A stretch of 64,000 nucleotides of DNA. Origin: Batillaria attramentaria. Its lineage: Eukaryota; Mollusca; Gastropoda; Batillariidae. Position 1 is the first letter of the stretch. Each line of letters opens with the position of its first letter. The notes under the pieces are model-generated. The model worked only from the letters and a program-made list of their open reading frames with translations. It was not told where the DNA came from and made no database searches. Position numbers and translations under genes: made by a program. Of this stretch, positions 1 to 9,895 are shown piece by piece. The stretch covers positions 392,501-456,500 of the forward strand of contig JACVVK020000287.1 of assembly GCA_018292915.2 (NCBI GenBank), in the 5' to 3' direction.

Positions 1-329
1 ACAAGAGTCGTGGTGGCGGGATGCTCGCCCTTCTTCTTCCGACACTCGTCACTCGATCGCTACGGTGTAATCTTGTGATGATGGCAAAAGGCAGTGATCG
101 GTGATAGTGTGAGTGGTGCTGATGATGATGGTGGTGGTGGTGGTGGTGGTGGTGGTACTAGCGCAGTACTGTCGTTCTGTCTGTCTCGAGTAGTGGTGGT
201 AGGGGAGATCTTAGTAGCAGGATAGTTATGAGACAGCCGCTCCGCAGTCTTGTGATGATGGCAAGGCCGTGATCAGTGACGGCGATTGAAGACACCGGCA
301 GAGAATAGAAATAATTGACTGCACAGCCA

Positions 330-625
330 TTTGGGCGGTGTTTTTGGTGGTGGTGGTGTTTTGTTGTTGTTGTTGTGTTTTGTTGTTGTTGTATTGTTGT
401 TTTTGTTTGTGTGTGTGTGTGTTTTTGTTGTTGTTTTGTTGTATTTTTTGTTTCTTTGTTTAGGGTTTTCTTATTTGTTGTTGTTGTGTTTGTATGTGTT
501 TGCTTTGCTTTGTTTTCTTTGTTTGTTTGTGTTTTTTGTGTGTTTTGGGGTTTGTTTGTTTGTTGGTTTTGTTTTTTTTTTTGGTTGTTTTTTTGTTTTT
601 GTTTTTTTGGGGGGGAGGTCGAAAT
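330..625 (+). repeat. T/G-rich low-complexity stretch
   Basis: Nearly 300 bases of T and G only ((GTT)n, (GTTT)n, (TG)n and T runs) with a G run at its end. The 119 and 109 codon Cys/Val/Phe-rich frames here are artefacts. A (GTG)n tract lies at 118-156. Confidence 0.9.
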
Positions 626-944
626 TCAGGCCCTCTTCACGTCACGTAGTTTTGCGTTAATTATTAAAACATGAAAACAGACAATAAATATACATAAAAG
701 CACTTTGAAAGCAAACTCGAAACTTTTCAATTGTGTACAGTAGGCAGGGACATTGTGCACCCCCGTCTGCTACCAAAATTAATCAGCCATTCGATCGGCA
801 CTTTGACAACAGCGAGAAAAAAGTACACCCACGGTAAAGCAGAGAAAGAATGATTGTGCAGAAGAAATGGCCAAAGTACCTATACGTTACGAGAAGAAAC
901 AAGAGGAATAATGATAAACCAAACCACTCACAGTAAAGAAGAAG

Positions 945-1055
945 AAGATCTTGCATCGATTTCAAACATCAGCATGGTAACCCCACAGAAACGCAGACCC
1001 GGCCACAACCACAACGGCACAGCACTGTGGTAGAAAGAGAGAGAGAGAGATGATG
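945..1055 (+). repeat. Dispersed repeat G copy 1, ending in (GA)n
   Basis: ATCGATTTCAAACATCAGCA, TGGTAACCCCACAGAAACGC and CCACAACCACAACGGCACAG match copies at 7.0 and 7.2 kb. It runs into GTGGTAGAAAGAGAGAGAGA and a (GAT)n tract. Confidence 0.7.
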
Positions 1056-1223
1056 ATGAGAATGATGATGATGAAACTTTTATTGAGATTTAGGTTCACA
1101 AGAACCTCTCTGACAATCTGTCCTTGCTAAACTACAACAACATAAGATTATAAAAAGACGAAGGGGAAGGAGAATTTTTTAAAAAATTAAAAAGCTAAAC
1201 CAAAACACAAAAAGCATATGCAT

Positions 1224-1225
<2 letters not shown>

Positions 1226-1289
<64 letters not shown>
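1226..1289 (+). repeat. (CA)n microsatellite
   Basis: About 32 CA units with one CG interruption, next to the TGGGTTCA-motif repeat. Confidence 0.95.
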
Positions 1290-1562
1290 TACGTTCAAAC
1301 CGCACAAGTGGGTAACCTGCCATAATACGCACAAATGGGTTCCACCAGTTCTGTACCTCCTAGGGCTCCAACGCTTGACACACTCTTTCATTGTGACTTG
1401 CTAATAACAACCATTACCAGAGATTTACAAAAATGATTTTTGCCACCTCACGACAGACGTAGGAAAAAGTGGGTTCATTTTATACAAGTGGGTTCATGCT
1501 ATTTTTAGAGTGCCGAGTGTATAAAATTGGGTTCACCAAACCGGAAAACTGGGTTCATTGAT
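1285..1562 (+). repeat. Repeat with multiple TGGGTTCA motifs, copy 1
   Basis: CCGCACAAGTGGGTAACC, AAGTGGGTTCATTTTATACA, CAAGTGGGTTCATGC, AATTGGGTTCACC and AACTGGGTTCATTG lie within 280 bp downstream of a (CA)n tract, with GCTATTTTTAGAGTGCCG between them. Related sequence is at 6715-6875. Confidence 0.6.
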
Positions 1563-1664
1563 GTGGGTGGTCGAGCAGGTGGGGGTTTTCATTGTTTTAT
1601 GTCTTTATTCACCACGACGACTATTCTAAATATGGGGGAAACAAGGAAAAAAGAAGAACAAAAA

Positions 1665-1735
1665 TTTCTCCCGAGTTTTGAACCCGCAACCTCCATGTCC
1701 AATGCTCTAACCCATGAGGTAACCTGACTCCCCTC
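1665..1735 (-). mobile_element. Possible tRNA-like SINE head, degenerate
   Basis: GAGTTTTGAACCCGCAACCT and CATGTCCAATGCTCTAACCC resemble a B box and anticodon-side region on the minus strand (GGTTCAAAAC, then a box-A-like TACCTCATGGGTTAGAGC). No body or target duplication is seen. Confidence 0.35.
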
Positions 1736-3249
1736 ATTCATGAGATTGTCAATGCTTAATCATAATGTGAGTATGTGTGTTAGTTCCCAGTTTGGTGCTA
1801 CCCGAAATCAAGATACTTCAGCTGATAAGAATAAACAAAAAACATTGTTTTTGTTTTTAAACTTCATGTATCCTCTTGCTCCACACACTCACACACAGAA
1901 AGACAGACAGACAGAACTAAATCTCAAAATGAACTGACACAGATTACTCTTTACTTTGTTTTTATTCAAATCAAAGTAACATTAACAGGAACAGAAGGTC
2001 CAATGACGCAAAATGCGATCATTTACAGGGTCCAAATCAACACTAAATGTTGTCAAACTTGTATACAAGTTGTGTTTCTGATTTCAAAGAATTTGTCATA
2101 CTCAAAAATGGTTTACATACCATTTACATGTGACACATACAATTTAGGATTGAGACTAATTTTTGTCAAAAATCCATTGAAGTATGTTGATTATTAATTG
2201 CTTAATGGAGCTACAGTATACTGAATTTCCTATTGGGAAAAAATAGTGTGTCATCCCATGACTTATGGCATTAACAAAAACTAGGAGAAAATTCGGGGGA
2301 AAAAGTTTTTTGTTTTTTTTTTCCTCAGGAGTGTTACTGACACTGTTAATAAATTTAGCACAACTCTATGATGTCTTAGCCAACTGATCCACTTTCACTG
2401 AAGCATGCATGTACAGACTCTTGTATACTATCAGCCAAAATGGACTGGCCATAGCTGATTGGTCGAAAGCATGGGAATGAGCAGTTACATAAATGGGGGA
2501 GGAAGGGAGGGGCGGTTTCCTATCAACTTGACAACAACAATAACGACAAAACCGCTCCGTCAACTGCAATGGAATCTTCATCGATCGACGTCAAAACAAA
2601 TGTACTGGATTCCAAAAAATTATTACAATTTCAAGAGTAAACTCAAAATAGCTGCTTTAATGCCCAGCAAACTACACTGGTTCTTTTAGGGTGGTGCTGC
2701 TTTGACTTTTTAATGTGCCACACATGAACCAGAAGTTACAGCACAGGCTTCATGTTTCACCCCAGTTAAAGTATACTGACACTGGGTCACCTCGGAACAG
2801 TCAGGTCTTCCGCATACCGAGGTGGGCACCCTAACCACCGGGCCACCGCTGGGGTTCTCAATTTGTAGTGAGAAACAAAAATCATGCAAAGAATTAAACA
2901 AACAAAGAGACCCCCTTTCTATTTTCTTATACCACATTGTGAATTTGCACTGCAAAAGAGGGCTGGTCTGCAGAATACCTCCAAAAAGACAAATAAAAAA
3001 CAGACAGGAAGCCAAAGAACCTACAGAAATATTATTAGACGGATTTCTTAGAAACTGGGAAAATAGAAGCAAGAAGTGCAAGTAAATGAAGAAAAATAAT
3101 GTTGGACACTAAAATGAATGCATGCAGTGCCAGTTATAACACATGAAAGAACAAGTTATGGGCATTAATTTTCAAGATACCACATGATCAAAACACTCAA
3201 CATTTCCTGAAAGTAGAAGGACAAAGCCCATGTGACTCACGTGTTCCAA
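1736..3249. other. AT-rich unique sequence, nothing recognised
   Basis: Mixed sequence with short frames up to 123 codons (2710-3081 minus) that show no motif, splice pair or composition bias. Confidence 0.6.
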
Positions 3250-4275
3250 TGACACTGATCTTGTGACCTTGTCCCTAGGTCAAGGTCATCCTCACATGGT
3301 TAGAAGGGTCTTGTCACAAACTACATTCTGGACAAGTTTCATTAGTGTAGTGCTAATAGTTTCCAAGAAATTGAAAATGTTTCAGTTTTTCAGGATTTCC
3401 ATCAATTCCTGTGACCCTGACCTTGACCCAAGGTCATCCAAACTTATACATTAAGGAAGCCCTTTCCGCACCGGCCCTCGTAGTGTAGTGGTGAGTACTT
3501 CGGATCACGGACCTGGAGACCCGGGTTCGAATCCCAGCCGAGGCAAGAGGGATTTTTCCTACCTAGGTCGGCTCCTACCCAGAGCGGGTGTGCTGTGGTC
3601 CCAGTGGGGAGGCTGTTGCCACACAGCCGAGATTCACCCACTTCACGGGTGCGACTTTGGGGGTGCTTCCCTTGGTATGACACGTTTTATGATGTGGATG
3701 ATTACACGGCCGGCATCGCAGGTGCCGTAGTTCCCTGGCCTTGGTGAACGCCGGGATATTTATGGCAGGAAGCGAGGAATGCGGCCCTGTTCCGCAGTCC
3801 CAAACCACACGGACCTCCATAGCATCATCTTACCATCATCCTCAATCTCTATCATCATGCATAATAAAACTTACCCCAGCTTTCCAGCCCTCCGTGGATT
3901 CCACCCATGACCTGGGAGGAAGACCAGTGGAGCTGGCAAAAAGAGTTGGGCAGCCCCCCCCCCCCCCCCCCCAGCCCCCCCCCCCCCCCAAAAAAAGCCC
4001 TTTCCCTAAACTACCCGTACACCAAGTTTCATTGTTATAGTAGCTATAGTCAAGGGGAAAATGCTTAAAGTTCTTTTTTTTCAAAATTTTCCACTGATCT
4101 TGTGACCTTGACCTTGGTCAAGGCAATCTTCACTTGTATTTCTTGAAAGGTCTTGTCACGTATTACCTACTGGCCACGTTTCATAACTGTAGGGTAAATA
4201 GTTTCCGAGAATATTGTCCATGTTTAAGTTTGTGATGGACGGGCGGAAGGACGAACAATCGGGCGCCGGAGGGTC
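3250..4275 (+). repeat. TGACCTTGACC-type interspersed repeat, split by SINE-A
   Basis: Three diverged monomers share CTGATCTTGTGACCTTG, AAGTTTCAT and TAGTTTCCAAGAA/TAGTTTCCGAGAA blocks. They start near 3255, 3408 and 4092. The second monomer is interrupted at 3468-3994 by SINE-A. AGGTCAAGGTCA (3277-3288), TGACCTTGACCC (3418-3429) and the palindrome-like CCTTGACCTTGGTCAAGG (4106-4123) are the signature. The end has GATGGACGGGCGGAAGGACG, a pattern I know from mollusc repeats. Confidence 0.75.
3468..3994 (+). mobile_element. SINE-A copy 1, full length, with 11-bp target duplication
   Basis: This tRNA-headed SINE begins CCCTCGTAGTGTAGTGGTGA (box-A region) with the B box GGGTTCGAATCCC about 45 nt on. 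The body has GATTTTTCCTACCTAGGTCG, a GGGGAGGCTGTTGCCACA core and a 3' half with CATCATCTTACCATCATCC. It ends in two C runs separated by AG and a short A run. AAGCCCTTTCC flanks it at 3457-3467 and 3995-4005, the signature of target-primed reverse transcription. The host sequence is the TGACCTTGACC-type repeat. Related copies lie at 35.7 and 54.2 kb. Confidence 0.9.
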
Positions 4276-4734
4276 ATTACATACTATAAGACTCACTTTT
4301 CATGTACATACTTGAAACAATCATCACCTCCCTTATACAAAGTTGTACAATAAGCACCTTCATTAATTCAATGAATCAATAACAAAAAATAAATAAATAA
4401 TTTTTTTTTTTTTAAATCATGGACATTAAATCAACCGCCGCCGAAAGTCAGTGTGCTAGCAGTGAAAACAGCTAAACAAGCACAGAACTGTACACTCAGA
4501 AAGCATTTGAAAGTTGCATATGAACACTGATTTAAAAGACTGTGAAAAATCTACATGACATGAACTATACAACAGATAGGAAACAACAACAAAAAAAATG
4601 GTGTTCAAATGCAAAGAAACCATAAAATTTCACAGAAGGCCATATCCCACAGCATAATCTTCACGTGCGATCACGATCATCAGCAAATCAGCCAAATGTT
4701 AGCTAGAATTCCCCATACTGCTCCTCTCCCCACT
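4276..4734. other. AT-rich flank, presumed 3' side of the minus-strand gene
   Basis: AT-rich with a T run at 4400-4411. A minus-strand AATAAA was not found close to the predicted stop, so the transcript end is unknown. Confidence 0.5.
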
Positions 4735-4936
4735 TCATAAAGCGTCACGCAAAATAAGAACAATGTCACTCCCACTGTCGGATTTGGCCGACTCAGTGAT
4801 AACCGAAGAAAGTGAAGCAGAATCTGAGAGGTCAGGAGAACCAGGCGCATAGTCCGGTACCTCCTCTTCAGCTGCACTGCTCTCCGCCTCAAGGACTTCC
4901 TAATCAACGTCAGGCTGACTTGCTGCACTGCGAGAT
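4735..4936 (-). CDS. Predicted last exon, acidic Ser-rich C-terminus, with one in-frame TAG
   Basis: The acceptor is TTTGTTTGTCCAG at 4937 and up. In the phase required by exon 2 the exon reads SRSAASQPDVD, then TAG (4900-4902), then 54 more codons to TGA at 4735-4737. The downstream part includes ESSAAEEEVPDYAPGSPD and SVITESAKSDSGSDIV. The same acidic, Ser/Glu-rich style on both sides of the TAG suggests one coding exon with a premature stop (a pseudogene, an allele or a base error). Alternatively the acceptor is TTGATTAG at 4900, which puts exon 2 into another frame: KSLRRRAVQLKRRYRT followed by hydrophobic sequence, ending near 4680. I favour the acidic frame but cannot decide. Confidence 0.4.
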
Positions 4937-5274
4937 CTGGACAAACAAAAGTCAACAACAGCCAGAATGTCAAAGCCCATATGGCTTATGTGTATTAACA
5001 AAGCATAAGGCTTTTTCATATGGGGTGAATGACGTATGTGTGTGTGTGTGTGTTTTCTTTCTCAGTCTGTCTCAGCGGAATGCATGTCACTGAAAACAAA
5101 AACTTAACTCAGCTTTTATCTCTAGTTTTCGGGCCGACCATTTTTTCCGGGCTACCAGATGCAAAGTATTATTGAAAGCAAGCATTCTGGGCCCTGGTTT
5201 GGCTCAGAAAAAACAACAACAAAATTTCCACTAAATTAGTAAATAGTAAGTGTAAGTGTAAAGTTTGCACTTAC

Positions 5275-5342
5275 CCCTTTTCATTTATTATCCCTGAAGA
5301 CTTCAAATACTCGAAGACAGCTGACGCATTCAAAGATCCTGT
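5275..5342 (-). CDS. Predicted internal coding exon 2 of the same gene
   Basis: This 68-nt segment is preceded on the minus strand by a T-rich tract ending TTTTTTTTCAG and followed by GTAAGTG, the best acceptor/donor pair I found in the window. Joined in phase 0 to the first exon it reads TGSLNASAVFEYLKSSGI and then INEKG, a plausible short helical N-terminal segment. It leaves two bases for the next exon. The family is not recognised. The microsatellite-free surroundings and the quality of both splice sites argue against chance. Confidence 0.5.
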
Positions 5343-6449
5343 CTGAAAAAAAATGGAAATTATACGAGACTTATACAACTTGTACTGTACACATACACAC
5401 ATAATCCACCAAGGGCTTAAGAGATCAATAGCGATCGACACAATTGATCTCTCAGATGACTGATCTCTTAAATTTGTCGATCGCACAACATCATTCTGTT
5501 GATCACACAGCACAATTTATCACCCGATGATGAGCTTATAGTGTAGATCAAATGACTGCTCTGCGCAATGTGACAATCACTTTCTTGTGGTGGTGCAGCG
5601 CACATAGATGGCTGGGCTGAACTCAGCAGCAGAAAATCACATACACCAGGAAGACACCACCACCCCCCCTACTCCTCTCAATAAAACGGCATCTTTTTCA
5701 AAACAGTGGCTGAAGTAAAAGGCAATGAGTCTTGGATTTGATCCCAAACGGGGTAAGAATTTGATCTAGGATTTTGCCTTCTTCAAAATCAAACTCATTT
5801 GCACACACGAGTATGGTGCTTACTCCGAGTACATACAAGTACAACATTTATCATCAAGTGTACTCGTTAAATATCCAGTCTCCATCATTCGTAAGAGAAG
5901 GCCATTGTCTGCCGGTGGAATAAACACACCTAACTTACATGCACCAACAGTCACAGAATCTTCAGCAAATAGTAAAGTTGGCCACTAAAAAGTAAAATGG
6001 AAACACATTTTGCGCGAGCGAACATTGTAGACAACACAATATTGTCGACATTCGTACATTGCAGGCAACACAATCTTATCTTTAGACTCACTGCACTGAG
6101 CGATCGACAGATTGTTGTGCGATTGACAGATGACAACGGAGGCAAGTGTGTGTGTCACGCGACCGATCGAATAATGCAAAATCGTTGGTGCACGCGGACA
6201 CCCGTTTCTCCCCGCGCAGTTTCTCATGAAAGTCAGCCGTTCTACACCCTTTCCCATGCCTAAAGATAGTACATTAATAGATGAATTGTTTTGTCGGGAA
6301 AACAAAATCAAGCGCCTTCAGCCAACTGGAATGCTGGTGTGTTCACTGAAAGTGAAACTGATTTTGATCTGAGAAGTAGGTCGTTGTAGTCAGGAAATGT
6401 CAAATACGGACAAGACTCAAGCATAGATCAAATGCACAACAGTACTCAC

Positions 6450-6464
6450 CTTTTTATTTTCCAT
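6450..6464 (-). CDS. Predicted coding exon 1 (start codon, 5 codons) of an unidentified small gene
   Basis: On the minus strand an ATG in good Kozak context (G at -3, G at +4) opens the reading MENKK. After the AAG codon comes an excellent donor, AAG|GTGAGT. The upstream 100-150 nt contain a CCGGAAGTGAC ETS-type site, typical of promoters of broadly expressed animal genes. The next exon, about 1.1 kb downstream on the same strand, has a strong acceptor in a compatible phase (0). I do not recognise the product. Splice signals and start context are seen directly; that they belong to one transcript is inference. Confidence 0.45.
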
Positions 6465-6660
6465 GTCTGGGACGCAAGAATGCTGAAAGTTGCAGAAAAC
6501 TATCCACGAAAGCACCACAAAATTCCACAAGCAGCGGCACTCGCGTATTAACCGCGAACCGGAAGTGACATAAATCAATAGCTCTTCAGAGTGACTTCCC
6601 CTTGAAACCTGCCAAAGGCAGAAACCGACACACACCACGGAGTGTGAAATCGCAAACACT
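6465..6660 (-). promoter_or_regulatory. Likely promoter and 5' UTR of the 4.7-6.6 kb gene
   Basis: About 100 nt upstream of the predicted ATG lies CCGGAAGTGAC (6559-6569 on the plus strand), a match to the ETS/GABP consensus. It sits in a locally CpG-containing stretch (GTTCGCGGTTAATACGCGAG on the minus strand). No TATA box is seen. ETS sites close to the start of transcription are common in metazoan housekeeping promoters (established); use as a promoter here is inferred from its position before a spliced ORF. Confidence 0.35.
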
Positions 6661-6714
6661 TCAAAGTTGGAAAAAAGTAGAGTAGTGGGGGTTCAGTGAG
6701 ATATTTATAGGGGG

Positions 6715-6875
6715 GCATTTTTAGAGCATTTGCTACTCTTTCCAAGTATTGAAAAAAGTGGGTTTACCGATCGTGAACCCACTTTTTTTTGTAAACCCAC
6801 TTGTATTGAGTGTTTCCAGGTTCGTGAACCCACTTGTGCAGTTTTTCACGCGCACACACACACACACACACACTA
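6715..6875 (-). repeat. Repeat with multiple TGGGTTCA motifs, copy 2, with hairpin
   Basis: AAAAAGTGGGTTTACCGATC and GTGAACCCACTTTTT form a hairpin (6753-6787), followed by GTAAACCCACTTGTATTGAG and CGTGAACCCACTTGTGCAG and then (CA)n. It shares GGCATTTTTAGAGCATTTGC-like sequence and the (CA)n neighbour with 1285-1562. Confidence 0.6.
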
Positions 6876-7009
6876 AAATAATACGAAAGTGCGCTTAGAC
6901 ACGTGCAGACTCGCATTTCAGTCTAGAAGCTGCGCATAGATCAAATTGCATACACACGTGATCCTGTATGATAGAGAGAGAGAGTGAGAGAGAGAGAGAG
7001 AGAGAATAA

Positions 7010-7085
7010 ATTGCAAATATCAGCATGTTAGCCATACAGAAACGTACACCACAACCAACAGCGTACAACAATGTGGTAAAGGGAA

Positions 7086-7090
<5 letters not shown>
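7010..7090 (+). repeat. Dispersed repeat G copy 2, between (GA)n and (TG)n
   Basis: AATATCAGCATGTTAGCCAT, ACAGAAACGTACACCACAAC and TACAACAATGTGGTAAAGGG match the other two copies. Microsatellites flank it on both sides. Confidence 0.7.
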
Positions 7091-7165
<75 letters not shown>

Positions 7166-7166
7166 G
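7088..7166 (+). repeat. Compound (TG)n(GA)n
   Basis: TG units with one GG break, directly followed by GA units. It lies between repeat G copies 2 and 3. Confidence 0.95.
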
Positions 7167-7194
7167 AAACGGTGGAGGAAGAAAAGCTAAACCA

Positions 7195-7300
7195 TCTTGC
7201 GTCGATTAAAATCATCAGCATGTTAACCAGGCAGAAACGCACCACACAAACCAACCACCACCACCACCAATCAAAACAACGGCACAACAATGTGTTCTTT
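7195..7300 (+). repeat. Dispersed repeat G copy 3
   Basis: CGTCGATTAAAATCATCAGC, ATGTTAACCAGGCAGAAACG and AACGGCACAACAATGTG match the other copies, with a (CCA)n expansion inside. It lies after a (TG)n(GA)n tract. Confidence 0.7.
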
Positions 7301-7686
7301 AAGACCGCAAACACAATCCCTTCCCACACAACACAGCGCGTGCTGCTTTTTTACAAACAGCGCAGGGAGAGAGCGACAGCCATCATACCCTCGTTATCTC
7401 GCTATCTTTTCACAGGCAACAATAGCAGTTAATTTCATCTTCATCATCCTTCTAGTTAGTCTCTCCTGTTTGGCATTCAGCGATCATGAAGGAAAGAGTC
7501 CGCAGGCACACAGGCACGTGCCGGAGGGGGAAAAATGAGTTAGATTACTTCGATCTTCTTCTGAGGTCTTCGTCTATCGCGCTTTTCTTCACGTCTCGCA
7601 AAAGATGACGTGGATCGTGAGCCGAGGTTTTTTTTTTTTTTTTCCTTTCCTTTTCAAAGACATCGCATTACGCTGTTTCTGTGCGT

Positions 7687-7945
7687 CTTTACAAAGATCG
7701 GAAACTGGTCTATTGATGTAAGGAATTCACACAAATGTTTCAGGGGTTTATCCCATCCAGCGTACGTGTTATATTGGAAACCACGGAGCGCGCGAGCCAA
7801 AGAAAAGGTGATGAATCCGTCTTTTACAAAGCTCGGGGCTGGTCTATTGAAGCGAGATATATTCAGACAAATGTTTCTTCCAGCGCACGGATTATATTGA
7901 AAAATCTTAGCGCCTGCAAGAGCAAAAGAAAAAGTGCTGATTTTT
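7687..7945 (+). repeat. 134-bp tandem duplication
   Basis: TTTACAAAGATCGGAAACTG/TTTACAAAGCTCGGGGCTGG, GGTCTATTGA, ACAAATGTTTC, TCCAGCG and TTATATTG occur in the same order in two copies, TGGTCTATTGA at 7706 and 7840. Copies differ by many substitutions, so it is old. Confidence 0.75.
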
Positions 7946-8301
7946 TTTTTTTTTTTTTTTAAAGCAGCGCGGTGCTCTATCATTTTGATTGATAGATGAA
8001 ATTTTGTTGTGCGCGGATTGTCTTTATTCAAACTGGCTGCATTTAGAGCAGTCATCAGAAGAAAGCACGTCTACACAAATAAAGAAAGCAGATGTTCACA
8101 TTGAATTGTTGGCAGTTTCAAAGAATGGATGATAATTATACTGTCTTGAACTGATTGACGATTGGGACTTTTACGAAGCTCAGTCACGACTTAGGTGATG
8201 TTACAAGCGTCACATTCAGTGAAAATGAGGCTTTTCTTCCGGTCCTCAAGAACGTTGTTTTATTTTGTTTTGTTTGTTTGTTGCTGTACTTGTTTATTTG
8301 A

Positions 8302-8305
<4 letters not shown>

Positions 8306-8346
<41 letters not shown>

Positions 8347-8443
8347 AAATAAGTTTGGGAATGGTCATTGTTCCAATGGCTTTACTATCGTTAGATAAGA
8401 TGACCATTGTTATTCTCTCTCTCTCTCTCTCTCTCTCCCCCCT
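8306..8443 (+). repeat. Two (CT)n tracts
   Basis: CT tracts at 8306-8343 and 8415-8439 are separated by about 70 bp of unique sequence. Confidence 0.95.
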
Positions 8444-8534
8444 GGAAAATCCCTGCTTTTCTTCAGCAATGACCGATGCCATTGTCTGCGAGGCAATTCA
8501 CTGCGACACCCCCACGTGTCCTCGACTGTATTCA

Positions 8535-8880
8535 TAGGCGCACGCGCCAAGCCGCGCGGAGGGCACGTGAGCGCGTGACGCCGTTTTCAAGTCGCCCCAG
8601 CTGGGCCCCTGGGTGCTTGTCCCCGGGGGTCGGGCACAGTGGGCATAACACGAATTAGCAGGGAGAGGGGAAGTGTGGGATCGAACAGCTTGTATCTTGT
8701 CACCATTGTATCGGATCTCGTTCTCCACCCCAGGGCGTCCACTGTTGTCCTTGTGGTGTTGTCTGCCTGTCGTCCACCACACTATCGTGACCTGCACAAA
8801 GGGCGCAAGCGTCATGGCTTTGACAGGCGCTTGGGCACGTTTTGTTTTTCAGATGGCGGCTCCATTCTGACACCCACTTG
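8535..8880 (+). promoter_or_regulatory. CpG-rich stretch with a YY1-like site
   Basis: GCGCACGCGCCAAGCCGCGC and GGGCACGTGAGCGCGTGACG give locally high CpG with an E box (CACGTG) and a CRE-like GTGACG. CAGATGGCGGCTCC at 8850-8863 fits the YY1 consensus AAGATGGCGGC except for the second base. No spliced ORF can be tied to it, so promoter activity is only a possibility. Confidence 0.2.
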
Positions 8881-9210
8881 CTGAGTCTTCGGCATATGAG
8901 GGAATTCACACAGACTTCCTCGCCGGTGCTAGACAGTTCCCAGTATTGACAAGAAATATTCTTGCTGTCACTCGCTAAGAACAGTCTGAAGATGATGGCT
9001 TAGACTACACAGTCTACAGTCCAACCCAAGAAATCACGTGCTTTCTGGTGTACAGCGGCACGGGTTAGGGACAGAATGCAGACTACCTCAGGTTTGAGGT
9101 GGTCTTTCGGACTGAAGCATGCGAGCCAGGACTGATCTTCAGTCTCGACACATTAAAAATCGTAATTTTGTGATTCACCTGTACCGTCGTCTATATTAAC
9201 GTCCTTTCAT

Positions 9211-9487
9211 CTGGGCCCGCATTTAAAAGTCGGGGCTAGGGAGTTTAGCCCCGGGTTAGATTCTAACCTCGAACTAAACTAGCTCTAGGGTTAAATTTTC
9301 TGTTGTTTTTGGTTTTAAATCCTTCCATTCCAGCAAGGTGCCTATACCGTTATAGAAGGATTTTTGTCTTTCTTTCTTCGCTTCCTTTTTTTTATTTAAT
9401 TTTGTTTTGGGGTTTCTGTTGTCCTAGACTGGGTTAGGCCTGTAGCCGCGGGTTACATTAACCACGAGTTTTACATACGGGCCCTGG
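9211..9487 (+). mobile_element. MITE-1 copy 1, right end joined to a CTG/TTA array
   Basis: The left end CTGGGCCCGCATTTAAAAGT and right end TTTTACATACGGGCCCTGG are imperfect terminal inverted repeats. Inside, the left arm has GTTTAGCCCCGGGTTAGA and CTAACCTCGAACTAAACTAG, then CATTCCAGCAAGGTGCCTAT and a T-rich stretch with CTTTCTTTCTTCGCTTCC. No target duplication is visible because a trinucleotide array starts at the right boundary. No coding capacity, so non-autonomous. Confidence 0.8.
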
Positions 9488-9860
9488 GCTGTTACTGCTG
9501 CTGTTGCTGCTGCTGTGGTTACTGCTACTGCTGCCGCTGCTGTTACTGCTACTGCTACTGCTGCTGCTGTTACTGCTGCTGCTGCTGTTACTACTGCTGC
9601 TGCTGCTACTGCTGCTGTTACTGCTACTGCTGCTGTTACTACTACTGCTGCTGCTGCTGCTGTTACTGCTGCTGCTGTTACTGCTGCTACTGCTGCTGCT
9701 GCTACTGCTGCTGTTACAGCTGCTGCTGCTGTTACTACTGCTGCTGCTGCTACTGCTGCTGTTACTGCTGCTGCTGCTGTTACAGCTGCTGCTGCTGCTA
9801 CTGCTGCTGTTACTGCCGCTGGTGTTGCTGTTGCTGGTACTGCTACTGCTGCTGCTGCCA

Positions 9861-9895
<35 letters not shown>
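9488..9895 (+). repeat. Trinucleotide array, CTG with interspersed TTA
   Basis: About 400 bp made of CTG (CAG on the other strand) units broken by TTA and CTA triplets, such as GCTGCTGTTACTGCTGCT. It starts at the end of MITE-1 copy 1. All frames are open because the unit is three bases; the poly-Leu and poly-Ala/Thr/Val frames are artefacts of this. Confidence 0.95.

Noticed and set aside
4680..4973. 97-codon hydrophobic minus frame as a membrane protein
   Set aside because: It overlaps the acidic last exon in a shifted frame; basic and hydrophobic content is expected from such a shift. Kept only as an alternative in the exon entry.
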